The translations under genes were made by a program, and so were the position numbers. 64,000 bases of DNA from Dietzia cinnamea NBRC 102147 (GTDB lineage: Bacteria; Actinomycetota; Actinomycetes; Mycobacteriales; Mycobacteriaceae): contig NZ_BCSW01000003.1 in the NCBI RefSeq assembly GCF_001571065.1, forward strand, positions 84,517 to 148,516. The letters run 5' to 3'. Below the pieces are notes generated by a model. That model ran no database searches. It saw only the letters and a program-made list of their open reading frames with translations, and had not been told where the DNA came from. Of the stretch, positions 18,717 through 29,807 are shown in pieces; the first letter of the stretch is position 1, and every line of letters starts with the position of its first letter.

Positions 18717-20282
18717 TCACCTCTTGGGGAACTTGAGGTTGTCCAGATCGATGCCCTCGAGGCCGGGCGGGAGCTGGTCCAGGCCCGGCGGCATCTGGGA
18801 CAGGTCCGGCATGCCCCCGGGCGGCATCCCGGGCATCCCGGGCATCCCGGGCATCATGCCGCGGTTCTTCGGCGGCGTGGGGCCGCGCCCCTTGCCCTTC
18901 CCCTTGCCCTTCTTGCCCTTGCGCTGGTTCTTTCGCCCGGCACCGGGCATCCCCATCTGGCCGGCCATCCGGCTCATCATCTTGCGCGCCTCGAAGAACC
19001 GGTCGACGAGCTGGTTGACGTCGGTGACGGTGACGCCCGAGCCGTTGGCGATGCGTTGACGCCGGGATCCGTTGATGATCTTGGGATCGGCGCGTTCCTC
19101 GGGGGTCATGCCGCGGATGATCGCCTGGATGCGGTCGAGGTGCTTCTCGTCGATGTCGCCGACGGCGGCCTTCATGTCCTTGCCGCCGGGCAGCATGCCG
19201 AGCAGGTTCCCGATGGGACCCATCTTGCGGATCATCATCATCTGGTCGAGGAAGTCCTCGAGCGTGAGCTCGCCGGAGCCGATCTTGGCGGCGGTCTTCT
19301 CGGCCTCCTTGGCGTCGAAGACCGTCTCCGCCTGCTCGATGAGCGAGAGGACGTCGCCCATGCCGAGGATCCTGCTCGACATGCGCTCCGGGTGGAAGAC
19401 GTCGAAGTCCTCGAGCTTCTCGCCGTCCGAGGCGAACATGATCGGGGTGCCCGTGAGCTCGCGGACGCTCAGCGCGGCGCCGCCGCGCGCGTCGCCGTCG
19501 AGCTTGGTGAGCACGACGCCGGTGAAGCCCACGCCCTCGCGGAACGCCTCGGCGGTGACCACCGCGTCCTGACCGATCATGGCGTCCAGGACGAAGAAGG
19601 TCTCGTGCGGCTGGACGGCGTCGCGGATGCCGCGGGCCTGGGCCATCATCTCCTCGTCGATGCCGAGGCGGCCGGCGGTGTCGACGATCACGACGTCGTG
19701 CATCTTGGCGCGTGCGTGGGCCAGCCCGCGCTGCGCGACGGACACCGGCTCCTGGACGCCGATCTCCGCGCCGTCCCCGCCGACCGAGGTGCCGGGGTGT
19801 GGGGCGAAGGTCTGTACTCCGGCGCGCTCACCGACGATGCGTAGCTGGTCGACCGCGCCCGGGCGTTGGAGGTCGCACGCCACCAACAGCGGCGTGTGCC
19901 CCTGGCCCTTGAGCCAGTACGCGAGCTTTCCCGCCAGCGTGGTCTTACCCGCACCCTGGAGGCCGGCCAGCATGATCACCGTCGGTGGTTGCTTGGCGAA
20001 CTCGATCCGGCGGGCCTCGCCACCGAGGATGGCGGTGAGCTCGGCGTCGACGATCTTGACGACCTGCTGCGCGGGGTTGAGCGCCTCGGAGACCTCGGCG
20101 CCCTTGGCCCGTTCCTTGACCCGGGAGATGAAGGCGCGAACGACCGGCAGTGCGACGTCGGCCTCGAGCAGCGCGAGTCGGATCTCGCGGGCCGTCGCGT
20201 CGATGTCGGCGTCGCTCAGCCGACCTTTTCCGCGCAGGTCCTTGAGCGCCCCTGTGAGACGGTCGGACAAGGATTCGAACAC
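18717..20282 (-). CDS. ffh: Signal recognition particle protein Ffh (SRP54)
   Basis: GTPase that binds signal sequences and 4.5S RNA and docks with FtsY for cotranslational membrane insertion. The 521-residue product has the N domain (FESLSDRLTGALKDLRGKG), P-loop GLQGAGKTTLAGKLA (~100), DTAGRLGIDEEMM, TKLDGDARGGAALS and an M domain with the RNA-binding region NGSRRQRIANGSG. The C-terminus is unusually Met/Pro/Gly-rich, with three consecutive PGM units and a basic KGKKGKGKGKGRG stretch. GTG 20282 has GGGAG upstream and gives the normal N-terminus. Confidence 0.97.
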   Translation of the reverse strand: MFESLSDRLTGALKDLRGKGRLSDADIDATAREIRLALLEADVALPVVRAFISRVKERAKGAEVSEALNPAQQVVKIVDAELTAILGGEARRIEFAKQPPTVIMLAGLQGAGKTTLAGKLAYWLKGQGHTPLLVACDLQRPGAVDQLRIVGERAGVQTFAPHPGTSVGGDGAEIGVQEPVSVAQRGLAHARAKMHDVVIVDTAGRLGIDEEMMAQARGIRDAVQPHETFFVLDAMIGQDAVVTAEAFREGVGFTGVVLTKLDGDARGGAALSVRELTGTPIMFASDGEKLEDFDVFHPERMSSRILGMGDVLSLIEQAETVFDAKEAEKTAAKIGSGELTLEDFLDQMMMIRKMGPIGNLLGMLPGGKDMKAAVGDIDEKHLDRIQAIIRGMTPEERADPKIINGSRRQRIANGSGVTVTDVNQLVDRFFEARKMMSRMAGQMGMPGAGRKNQRKGKKGKGKGKGRGPTPPKNRGMMPGMPGMPGMPPGGMPDLSQMPPGLDQLPPGLEGIDLDNLKFPKR

Positions 20283-20346
20283 GGCAACAGCTCCCTGGTT
20301 CGCGTCCCGGGAGCGCGCGCGTCCCGGCGTCGTCGGCGACGACTGA

Positions 20347-22722
20347 TCACAGGGTATCGGCACGCGCGACGACGGGCGTCGCGGGCTCGTGTCCCGGCAG
20401 CAGTGACTCGACCTGACCGGCCGTGCTGAGGACCGCACCCGGACCGGAGAGGGCGAACACGTCCTCGACCGCGGCACCCCTGGTGCGGACCACCACCCAG
20501 TCGATCCGGGCGCCCGTCTGCAGGATCGCGGAGACGATCCGGGCGAACAGCCCGGGTCGGTCCTCGGCGCGGACCTCCATCATCACGCCGTCCGCGTCGG
20601 AGCGGTGCCCGACGAGGACCGAGGATCTGGCCCGCGGGGGACCGATGGGCACGGCCTCGCCGCGGGCGAGGGCCGCGCGCAGCGATCCCGGCAGGCCGGC
20701 GTCGATCGACCGTCGCAGGTCCTGCCGGAGCACGCGGGCGTCCACCGGGTCGCCGAACCGCGTGGAGACGGTCATCCTCGCGCGCATCCCCCCGGGCGGC
20801 CGCAGGTCGATCTCCGCGTCGACGATCTCCAGTCGGTGGGCGGCGAGGACCTCCGCAGCCACCGCCAATGACCTTCCGGCACCGGGGGCCACGAGGGTGA
20901 CCTCGTGTGTGGTGCCCGTGCCCGCCGCACGGAGGTCGACGACGACGTCGGGGGGACCGTGCCGTCTCGACGCCCGCACCGTCGGGGCCTCGACGGCGGC
21001 CGGGCGGGGTCCCACCTGGGCGCGGCACGCCGCGACGAGCGCCGTGTGCACGCCGGCCCGTCCCGCCGACCACACGGTCGGTCCGGTGGCGATCGAGTCG
21101 GCCTCGGTGAGCGCGGCCAACACGTCCAGCGCGACCGTGTCCCAGTCCAGGGTGTCGAGGACGAACTGGGCGGTCTCCGGGTCGGAGGGGTCGCGGCGTG
21201 CGGCGGTCCTCGCGAGGAGGAGGTGGTGTCGGACCAGTCGTTCCAGGGTCTGGGTGTCGCGCACGCTCAACCCCATCCTCTCGGCGATCGGCCGGATCAT
21301 CACCGCGCCGTTCTCGCTGTGGTCGCCCACGCGGCTCTTGCCGAGGTCGTGGAGGAGCGCCGCGAGCAGCAGGAGGTCGGCCCGCGCGACCGAGGTGGTG
21401 AGCCGCGACGCCTCGACCGCCGTCTGCACGAGGTGCCTGTCGACGGTGTAGACGTGCGTGCGTTCGCGGGCGGGCAGATCCCGCACGCCGGACCACTCCG
21501 GCAGCAGGCGTTCCCACAGTCCGCAACGGTCGAGGGCCTCGTGAACGGGGATCTGCGCCTCCCCAGAGCCCAGCAGGACCAGCAGGTCGGACAGCGCCTC
21601 CGCGGGCCAGCGGCCGTCGGGGGCGGGGCTGCGCTCGGCCAGGACGCCGAGGGTGGACCCCGCCACCGGGAGGGAGAAGCGCGCGGCGGCGGCCGCCACG
21701 CGCAGGGGTAGCCAGGGCTCCTCCTCGACGCGCGCGCCACGGGCCAGCGCCACCTCGCCCGCGTGCTCGACCACGCCGTCGTCCAGCGGCCGGCGGACCG
21801 GGGACCGCCTCAGCAGCCCGGTGAGTCCCCGCGTCGACAGGGTGGCGCACGATCCGCGGATCGCCTGGTCGGCGGTGAAGGCGATCGTGCGGGAGGCGTC
21901 GCTGAGGGCACGGGCGAGGTCGAACCGGTCACCGAGTCCGAGGGCACGGCCGACCTCGTCGCCGTACTCCGCGTGTAGCACCTCGCGGGCTCGTCCGGCG
22001 ACCCGGTGCAGCTCGGTGCGGGCGTCGAGCACGAGCCGGTGCGCGGCGGCCATCCCCCCGGGCACCACCGGCCGGCCGTCGCTGAGGTGCGCCAGCGCCA
22101 GGGCGGTGACGAGCTGTGCGTCGCGCAGCCCCCCGACACCGTTCTTGAGATCCGGCTCGCTGCGGTGGGCGATGACGCCGGCGCGGTGGCGCCTGGCCGC
22201 GGCCGCGGCGACGAGGTCGTCGAAGCGGGAGGCGATCTGGTCACGCCACTGGCGGCGGGCACCGTCGACGACCAGAGCACCGAGATCCGCGTCGCCGGCG
22301 ATCACCCGCGCGTCGAGCAGGCTCAGGCCCACCGAGACGTCAGCCGCGGCGACGGCGAGGCACTGGTCGACCGTGCGGACGCTGTGGTCGAGGCCCACCC
22401 CGGAGTCCCATAGCGGGTACCACAGCGCGTCGGCGAGCTCGCCCACGTCGCGGTCGGTGCGGCGCTCGTGCACGAGCACCAGGTCGAGGTCGGAATGTGG
22501 CAGGACCTCCCTGCGACCGAGTCCGCCGAACGCGATGAGGGCGAATCCGGAGCCCGGGTCGACGCCGGCCTCCTCGGCGAGCCTCGCCAACTCCATCTCG
22601 TAGAGCTCGCAGAGGGCGGCCCGTAGCGCAGCGGCCGGTAGATCCTCGCGTCGCGCGGAGAGGATCCGTGCGCGTCCGGCCCGCAGTGCCGTGGCACGTT
22701 CGCCGTCAGCCGTCGCCGTCAT
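20347..22722 (-). CDS. glnD: PII nucleotidyltransferase / deuridylyl-deadenylyl-removing enzyme GlnD
   Basis: Bifunctional sensor of glutamine that modifies and demodifies PII; in actinobacteria the modification is adenylylation. The 791-residue protein has a nucleotidyltransferase domain (GGLGRREVLPHSDLDLVLVH at ~72-91, with the Gly-Gly and Asp-x-Asp metal motif), a GlnE/GlnD linker (EPDLKNGVGGLRDAQ), an HD domain (LLHDLGKSRVGDHSENGA at ~475) and two C-terminal ACT-type regulatory domains (EVTLVAPGAGRSLAV and MEVRAEDRPGLFARIV). ATG 22722 is chosen for GGGGAG just upstream. It is third in amtB-glnB-glnD. Confidence 0.95.
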   Translation of the reverse strand: MTATADGERATALRAGRARILSARREDLPAAALRAALCELYEMELARLAEEAGVDPGSGFALIAFGGLGRREVLPHSDLDLVLVHERRTDRDVGELADALWYPLWDSGVGLDHSVRTVDQCLAVAAADVSVGLSLLDARVIAGDADLGALVVDGARRQWRDQIASRFDDLVAAAAARRHRAGVIAHRSEPDLKNGVGGLRDAQLVTALALAHLSDGRPVVPGGMAAAHRLVLDARTELHRVAGRAREVLHAEYGDEVGRALGLGDRFDLARALSDASRTIAFTADQAIRGSCATLSTRGLTGLLRRSPVRRPLDDGVVEHAGEVALARGARVEEEPWLPLRVAAAAARFSLPVAGSTLGVLAERSPAPDGRWPAEALSDLLVLLGSGEAQIPVHEALDRCGLWERLLPEWSGVRDLPARERTHVYTVDRHLVQTAVEASRLTTSVARADLLLLAALLHDLGKSRVGDHSENGAVMIRPIAERMGLSVRDTQTLERLVRHHLLLARTAARRDPSDPETAQFVLDTLDWDTVALDVLAALTEADSIATGPTVWSAGRAGVHTALVAACRAQVGPRPAAVEAPTVRASRRHGPPDVVVDLRAAGTGTTHEVTLVAPGAGRSLAVAAEVLAAHRLEIVDAEIDLRPPGGMRARMTVSTRFGDPVDARVLRQDLRRSIDAGLPGSLRAALARGEAVPIGPPRARSSVLVGHRSDADGVMMEVRAEDRPGLFARIVSAILQTGARIDWVVVRTRGAAVEDVFALSGPGAVLSTAGQVESLLPGHEPATPVVARADTL

Positions 22723-22837
22723 CCCTCTCCCCTTCCCCACGTCCGTCGGATCCAGAGTCCCGCGCCCGTGTCACCCCGCCGGGGCGGGCGTGTTTCGCTT
22801 CTGTGAACGGCCCCGCACGGAGCAGGCGCGCACGAGA

Positions 22838-22874
22838 GCGCGCGGGCCGTCCCCGTCGGGGACGACCCGCGCGC
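22838..22874 (-). terminator. Long hairpin between glnB and glnD
   Basis: Arms 22838-22854 and 22858-22874 form a 17-bp stem with one mismatch and a 3-nt loop, 37 bp after the glnB stop. It could lower glnD expression relative to amtB-glnB. Confidence 0.65.
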
Positions 22875-22911
22875 GGAAGCGGGGTGTGCGTGGGTGAACG
22901 GGCGGGGCCGC

Positions 22912-24645
<1,734 letters not shown>

Positions 24646-24744
24646 GGTGCGGTCCTCCTCGTTTCATCGCGTGGTGAGCGTCTTCTCGCTCCCCGGTCGC
24701 CTGTAGAGGTTTCCGCTGCCGTGTTGCGGTGGGTGTCCGCGTGT

Positions 24745-24760
24745 GTTTCCTGACGGTTAC
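24745..24760 (-). promoter_or_regulatory. GlnR-type operator upstream of amtB-glnB-glnD
   Basis: On the minus strand the site reads GTAAC-6 nt-GAAAC, matching the GlnR half-site pair gTnAC-n6-GaAAC described in Streptomyces. Its downstream edge is 99 bp from the amtB start. It also sits inside a 7-bp inverted repeat (24738-24744 and 24759-24765). Confidence 0.7.
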
Positions 24761-24762
24761 AC

Positions 24763-24803
24763 GCGGCGGGCCCCGGTTCCGGTTGTGTATCGCGGCCCGC
24801 CGC
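24763..24803 (-). terminator. Terminator after ftsY
   Basis: Arms 24763-24772 and 24794-24803 pair perfectly over 10 bp around a 21-nt loop, 8 bp after the ftsY stop, separating it from the GlnR-controlled amtB promoter. Confidence 0.6.
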
Positions 24804-24810
24804 CCCGGGC

Positions 24811-26235
24811 CTACGTCCCGAGCAGGGCGTCCACGAACGCCTCGGGGGTGAACGGCGCCAGGTCGTCGGCGCCCTCCCCCAGTCCGACGAGCTTGACCGG
24901 CACGCCGAGCTCGTGCTGGACCTGGAAGACGATCCCGCCCTTGGCGGTGCCGTCGAGCTTGGTCAGGACGACGCCCGTGATGTCGACGACCTCCTTGAAC
25001 ACGCGGGCCTGCATGAGGCCGTTCTGCCCGGTGGTCGCGTCGATCACGAGCAGCACCTCGTCGACGGGGGTCTTCTTCTCGACGACCCGCTTGACCTTGC
25101 CGAGCTCGTCCATGAGGCCGGCCTTGGTGTGGAGGCGGCCCGCGGTGTCGACGAGCACGGCGTCCACGCCGGTCTCGACGCCACGCCTCACCGCGTCGAA
25201 GGCGACCGAGGCGGGATCGGCGCCCTCCTTGCCGCGCACGACCTCGGCGCCGACGCGCTCCGCCCAGGTCTGGAGCTGGTCCGCCGCGGCGGCGCGGAAC
25301 GTGTCCGCGGCGCCGAGGAGGATGGCGCGGCCGTCGGCCACGAGGACGCGGGCGAGCTTGCCGGTCGTGGTGGTCTTGCCGGTGCCGTTGACGCCGACGA
25401 CGAGGAGGACGGCCGGCGTCCCGTCGTTCGGCAGCGCACGCAGCGATCGGTCGTACTCGGGGTGGAGGTTGTCGATGAGGGTCTGCCGGAGCAGGTCCCG
25501 CACCTCGGCCTCGGTGCGGACCTGGCGGGTCGCGATCTCCTCCCGCAGCCGGTCCACCACGCGCTGGGTCGTGGTGGCCCCGAGGTCGGCCATGATGAGG
25601 GTGTCCTCGATCTCCTCCCAGGCGCCCTCGTCGAGGTCGCCCGCACCGAGGAGGCCGAGCAGCCCCTGGCCGACGGTGTTCTGCGAGCGGGCCAGCCGGC
25701 CCCGGAGGCGGTCGAGTCGGCCGGTGGCCGGATCGATGCGCTCGACCGGTGCGACCGGCTCGGGGGTCCCGGTGATGCCCTCGGTGGTGGGCGCCGGGAC
25801 CTCGTCGGAGGGCACCTCCGGCGGCGCGACCACCGGCTCGACGGGAGCGGGCTCGACGACCTCCGTGTCCGCGCTCGGACCGGGTTCGACGTCCGGCTGG
25901 ACGACGGGGGTCCCGGGCGCGGCATCGACGCCCGCGCCGCCCTCCGGCGCGGGCGGCGCGGCGGGCGGCGCGGTCGGCGCGGCAGCGGAACGGGGCTCCT
26001 CCCTCGGGATCGGCTCCTTGGCGGGCGCGGCCACACCGCCGCCCTGTGCGAAGGAGAACCCCGTCCCGGCCTGGTAGTTGCCGGACCGCTCCTCGCGGGT
26101 GAGCTCCTTGCGTTCCTCGGCCTTGGTCAGTGAGATCTGCCGCTTCTTGCGCAGCTGCAGGCCCACGACCAGGGCGATGACGGCCAGCAGCAGCACCGCG
26201 GCGACGGCGATGATGATCCAGGTGGTGGTAGTCAC
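24811..26235 (-). CDS. ftsY: SRP receptor FtsY with N-terminal membrane anchor
   Basis: Membrane GTPase that receives SRP-ribosome complexes. The 474-residue protein begins with a hydrophobic anchor (TWIIIAVAAVLLLAVIALVV, ~5-24), then ~130 residues of acidic Pro/Val/Glu-rich A domain, the N domain (RLRGRLARSQNTVGQGL) and the GTPase domain with GVNGTGKTTTTGKLA, AADTFRAAAADQL, DTAGRLHTKAGLM and TKLDGTAKGG. A separate membrane anchor is typical of actinobacterial FtsY. GTG 26235 is preferred because it places the anchor at the N-terminus; upstream codons look non-coding. It is divergent from sdhC. Confidence 0.95.
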   Translation of the reverse strand: MTTTTWIIIAVAAVLLLAVIALVVGLQLRKKRQISLTKAEERKELTREERSGNYQAGTGFSFAQGGGVAAPAKEPIPREEPRSAAAPTAPPAAPPAPEGGAGVDAAPGTPVVQPDVEPGPSADTEVVEPAPVEPVVAPPEVPSDEVPAPTTEGITGTPEPVAPVERIDPATGRLDRLRGRLARSQNTVGQGLLGLLGAGDLDEGAWEEIEDTLIMADLGATTTQRVVDRLREEIATRQVRTEAEVRDLLRQTLIDNLHPEYDRSLRALPNDGTPAVLLVVGVNGTGKTTTTGKLARVLVADGRAILLGAADTFRAAAADQLQTWAERVGAEVVRGKEGADPASVAFDAVRRGVETGVDAVLVDTAGRLHTKAGLMDELGKVKRVVEKKTPVDEVLLVIDATTGQNGLMQARVFKEVVDITGVVLTKLDGTAKGGIVFQVQHELGVPVKLVGLGEGADDLAPFTPEAFVDALLGT

Positions 26236-26332
26236 GTGCCCAGTATGGACGACTCCGTTCGTCTCCATCCCGGTCCCCGGGGGCGACGGCGGGCCTAGAC
26301 TGGCGTCTGTCGCTGTCCGGGGAGGAGTCCCA

Positions 26333-27067
26333 GTGGTCGAGGTCGCTACGACGCCGCCGGGGGTTCCACGCGCGCGCCGCCGGTCCGTGCCTCGGGCGCC
26401 GACCCCGCCCACCTGGATCCTGAAGACCGTCATGGCGGGCACGGGATTGCTGTTCACCGCCTTCGTGCTGGCGCACATGGTCGGCAACCTCAAGGTGTTC
26501 GGCGGGGCTCCGGGCTTCGATGCGTACGCCGCGTGGCTGCGCAGGTTGCTGTACCCGCTCGTCCCGCCGAGCGGCGTCCTGTGGGTGCTCCGCGGTGTGC
26601 TGGCGGTGAGTCTGGTGGCGCACGTGTGGTGCTCACTGCTGTTGGTCCGGCGGTCCCGAGCGTCCGCGGGTCCGCACCGGCGGCGGACGGGCGTGACAGC
26701 CAGTTCGTTCGGCGCCCGGTCGATGCTGCTCACCGGCGTGGCGGCGCTGCTGTTCGTCGTCGTCCACGTCCTGGACATGACCACGGGCACCGCCCCTGTC
26801 GCCCCCGCGGCGTTCGAACCCGGTTCCGCGTACGCCAACCTCGTGGCCAGTTTCTCGCGGACGTGGGTGGCCGCCTTCTATGTCACGGTCATGCTGCTGT
26901 TGGCGGTACACATCGCCCACGGCGTCCGCACGGCGGCTGGCGACCTGGGCGTGACCGGCGAGCGGAGCCGCGGGGTGATCACGGTGCTGGGTGGGACGGT
27001 CGCCGTGGCAGTCCTGCTCGGGAACGCGGCCATCCCGATCTCCGTTCAGCTCGGATGGCTGGCGTGA
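26333..27067 (+). CDS. sdhC: Succinate dehydrogenase cytochrome b558-type membrane subunit
   Basis: Single large haem-b membrane anchor of a type-B succinate:menaquinone oxidoreductase. The 244-residue protein has five hydrophobic helices, with candidate haem ligands in FVLAHMVGNLKVF, VAHVWCSLL, FVVVHVLDM and VHIAHGVR. GGGGAGGAG precedes GTG 26333, and a -10 box TAGACT lies at 26296-26301, giving a leader of about 25 nt. It is the first gene of sdhCAB, which runs opposite to neighbouring ftsY and smc. Confidence 0.92.
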   Translation: MVEVATTPPGVPRARRRSVPRAPTPPTWILKTVMAGTGLLFTAFVLAHMVGNLKVFGGAPGFDAYAAWLRRLLYPLVPPSGVLWVLRGVLAVSLVAHVWCSLLLVRRSRASAGPHRRRTGVTASSFGARSMLLTGVAALLFVVVHVLDMTTGTAPVAPAAFEPGSAYANLVASFSRTWVAAFYVTVMLLLAVHIAHGVRTAAGDLGVTGERSRGVITVLGGTVAVAVLLGNAAIPISVQLGWLA

Positions 27068-29040
27068 CGTTCACCGCGCCCCCGGTTCTCCTCCCCGACG
27101 CGCGGGCGGGCGGCACCCTGTCCGCCGGGACGCCCGCCGGCGACCCCGCGACGGCGTGGACCAGGCGACGCGACGCCTACCCGCTCGTGTCGCCGGCGAA
27201 CCGTCGCCGTTTCCACGTGGTGGTGGTCGGAACCGGCCTTGCCGGGGCGGGCGCGGCGGCGGCGCTCGGCGAACTCGGCTACCGGGTGACGGCGTTCACC
27301 TATCACGATGCCGCCCGCCGGGCGCACTCGGTGGCCGCGCAGGGCGGCATCAACGCCGCCCGGAGCCGCCGGGTGGACGGCGACTCCGTGGCCAGATTCG
27401 TCGCCGACACGGTCTCGGGCGGGGACTTCCGGGGCCGCGAGGCCGAGGCGTTCCGGCTGGGCGAGGAGTCGGTGCGGGTGATCGACCACTTCTCCGCCAT
27501 CGGCACCCCGTTCGCCCGTGAGTACGGCGGTGTGCTGGCCACCCGGTCCTTCGGCGGGGTGCAGGTCTCCCGGACGTACTACTCCCGCGGGCAGACCGGG
27601 CAACAACTGCAGATCGCGGGCGTCCGGGCCCTCCAGCGGCAGATCAGTGCGGGCACCGTGCGGCTGCACACCCGCCACGAGATGCTGGACCTCGTCGTCG
27701 ACGACTCCGGCTGCCACGGGGTGGTGGTACGGGACCTGGTCACCGGCCAGATCCGGGCAGAGACCGCGCACGCGGTCGTCCTGGCCACCGGCGGCTACGG
27801 GACCGTCTTCCACGCCTCCACGCTCGCGATCCACTCCAACGCCTCGGCGGTGTGGCGCGCGCACCAGCGGGGCGCACTGTTCGCCTCGCCGTCGTTCGTC
27901 CAGTTCCATCCCACCGCGCTGCCCAAGGACCACGACCGGCAGTCCAAGACGACCCTCATGAGCGAGTCGCTGCGCAACGACGGTCGGATCTGGGTGCCCC
28001 GCCACATGGGCGACGACCGCGCCCCGGGTGACATCCCCGACTCCGGGCGCGACTTCTTCCTCGAACGCCGGTACCCCGCCTACGGCAACCTCGTCCCCCG
28101 GGACGTCGCCTCGCGGGCGATCACCGCCGAGATCGGCGCCGGGCGCGGGGTCGGCCCGCGCCGCAACTCCGTGTACCTCGATTTCCGGGACGCACTGGCC
28201 CGCGACGGGCGCGGGCGGATGACCGAGCGCTACGGCAACCTCTTCGAGATGTACGCGAACGCCACCGGCGAGGACCCGTACACCGTGCCCATGCGCATCG
28301 CCCCGACCTGCCACTTCACGATGGGCGGGCTGTGGAGCGACTACGACCTGCAGACCTCGATCCCGGGGCTGTTCGTGGGCGGCGAGTGCGGGTCGAACTA
28401 CCACGGCGCCAACCGGCTCGGGGCCAACTCACTGCTGAGCGCGAGCGTCGACGGTTGGTTCACCCTGCCGCACTCGGTTCCGGCGCATCTGGCGGCCCGT
28501 CTCGAGGACGGGCTGCCGGACGACGACGACGAGGTGGTCGTGTCGGCCGTGACCCGCGCCCGCGAGAGAGTGCGGGACCTGCTGACCGTGGGCGGGTCGA
28601 CCGGACCGGAGCACTTCCACCGGGAGCTGGGCGAGATCCTCTATGCCGGCTGCGGTGTCACGCGCACCGCGCAGGGCCTCTCCCACGCGATCGACCGCAT
28701 CCGGGACCTGCGGGCCAGGTTCTGGGTCGACCTCCGGGTCACCGGCACGGGCACTCACCTCAACCACGTCCTCGAGCACGCCGGCCGGGTGGCGGACTTC
28801 CTCGAACTGGCCGAGTTGATGTGCGTGGACGCCCTCGACCGCGATGAATCGTGCGGAGCCCACTTCCGCGCCGAGCACCGTACCCCCGGCGGCGAGGCCC
28901 TGCGCGACGATGAGCGGTGGTGCTTCGTCTCGGCCTGGGGGTCCGCGGGCGACGACCGCGGTGGTCCCCGGACCTTCATCCGTCACGCCGAGCCGCTGGA
29001 GTTCTCGGCGGTCTCCCCCACCGAGAGGAGCTACCGTTGA
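27055..29040 (+). CDS. sdhA: Succinate dehydrogenase flavoprotein subunit
   Basis: Oxidises succinate to fumarate using covalently bound FAD. The 661-residue protein shows the dinucleotide fold VVVVGTGLAGAGAAAAL (~56-72), the flavinylation His in RAHSVAAQGGINAA, the active-site HPTALP and RNDGRIWVPR regions, and GANRLGANSLLSA near ~460. Length fits the type-B/Rv0248c-like group. ATG 27055 overlaps sdhC by 13 bp; GTG 27064, overlapping as GTGA, is an equally plausible start. It overlaps sdhB at the 3' end. Confidence 0.95.
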   Translation: MAGVTFTAPPVLLPDARAGGTLSAGTPAGDPATAWTRRRDAYPLVSPANRRRFHVVVVGTGLAGAGAAAALGELGYRVTAFTYHDAARRAHSVAAQGGINAARSRRVDGDSVARFVADTVSGGDFRGREAEAFRLGEESVRVIDHFSAIGTPFAREYGGVLATRSFGGVQVSRTYYSRGQTGQQLQIAGVRALQRQISAGTVRLHTRHEMLDLVVDDSGCHGVVVRDLVTGQIRAETAHAVVLATGGYGTVFHASTLAIHSNASAVWRAHQRGALFASPSFVQFHPTALPKDHDRQSKTTLMSESLRNDGRIWVPRHMGDDRAPGDIPDSGRDFFLERRYPAYGNLVPRDVASRAITAEIGAGRGVGPRRNSVYLDFRDALARDGRGRMTERYGNLFEMYANATGEDPYTVPMRIAPTCHFTMGGLWSDYDLQTSIPGLFVGGECGSNYHGANRLGANSLLSASVDGWFTLPHSVPAHLAARLEDGLPDDDDEVVVSAVTRARERVRDLLTVGGSTGPEHFHRELGEILYAGCGVTRTAQGLSHAIDRIRDLRARFWVDLRVTGTGTHLNHVLEHAGRVADFLELAELMCVDALDRDESCGAHFRAEHRTPGGEALRDDERWCFVSAWGSAGDDRGGPRTFIRHAEPLEFSAVSPTERSYR

Positions 29041-29780
29041 GGCTGACACTGCGCGTCTGGAGGCAAGCGGGCCCCGCCGAGTCCGGCCGCTACCGGGATT
29101 ACGAGGTCGACGACGCCCGGCCGGAGATGAGCGTGCTGGATCTGCTCGACCTCCTCAACGCCGGGCTGATCGACGCCGGTGCGGAACCGGTGGCGTTCGA
29201 CTCGGACTGTCGCGAGGGGATCTGCGGGGCCTGCGGGGTCACCGTCGACGGCCGCCCGCACGGGCCGACGGACAACACGCCGTCCTGTCGCCAGCGGCTG
29301 GCGTCCTTCTCCGACGGTGACACCGTGCGGATCGAGCCGTTGCGGGCGACGGCCTTCCCGGTCATCCGGGACCTCGTGGTTGAGCGAGCAGCTCTCGACG
29401 AGGTCGCGCGAGCCGGAGCCCACGTCTCGGTCCCCACGGGGGCGGCCCCCGATGCGGACACGACCCTTCAGGGACACGACGCGGCGGAGGCCGCGCTGGA
29501 CCTCGCCGCGTGTATCGGCTGCGGCGCGTGCGTCGCTTCATGCCCGAACGGGTCGGCCAATCTCTACGTCGGCGCCACACTCGCCCACCTCACCCTCATG
29601 CCGTTCTCCGACCTCGAGCGGGGGCCCCGCGCCCGCGAGATGGTCCGGGCGGCGGACGTGGAGTTCGGCCCCTGCTCCCTGTACGGCGAGTGCGCACGGG
29701 TCTGTCCGGCGGGGATCCCGCTGCGCGCGGTGGGCGCGGTCAACAGGGAGCGGCTCCGGTCGGTGTTCCGTCGTTCCTGA
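29037..29780 (+). CDS. sdhB: Succinate dehydrogenase iron-sulfur subunit
   Basis: Carries electrons from FAD to the membrane haems. The 247-residue product has the 2Fe-2S ferredoxin site DSDCREGICGACG (~58-70), the 4Fe-4S motif CIGCGACVASCP (~159) and the 3Fe-4S-type CSLYGECARVCP (~215). The TTG start overlaps the sdhA stop (TTGA) with AGGAG seven bases upstream. All cluster ligands appear present. Confidence 0.94.
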   Translation: MRLTLRVWRQAGPAESGRYRDYEVDDARPEMSVLDLLDLLNAGLIDAGAEPVAFDSDCREGICGACGVTVDGRPHGPTDNTPSCRQRLASFSDGDTVRIEPLRATAFPVIRDLVVERAALDEVARAGAHVSVPTGAAPDADTTLQGHDAAEAALDLAACIGCGACVASCPNGSANLYVGATLAHLTLMPFSDLERGPRAREMVRAADVEFGPCSLYGECARVCPAGIPLRAVGAVNRERLRSVFRRS

Positions 29781-29807
29781 CCGACCCCGGACGGAGCCCA
29801 TCCCGGA

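Noticed and set aside
18724..19059. Plus-strand frame rich in Gly-Ile-Pro repeats
   Set aside because: It is the reverse complement of the Met/Pro/Gly tail of Ffh.
25188..26036. Pro/Arg/Ser-rich frame overlapping ftsY
   Set aside because: Frame-shifted shadow of the FtsY acidic A domain.
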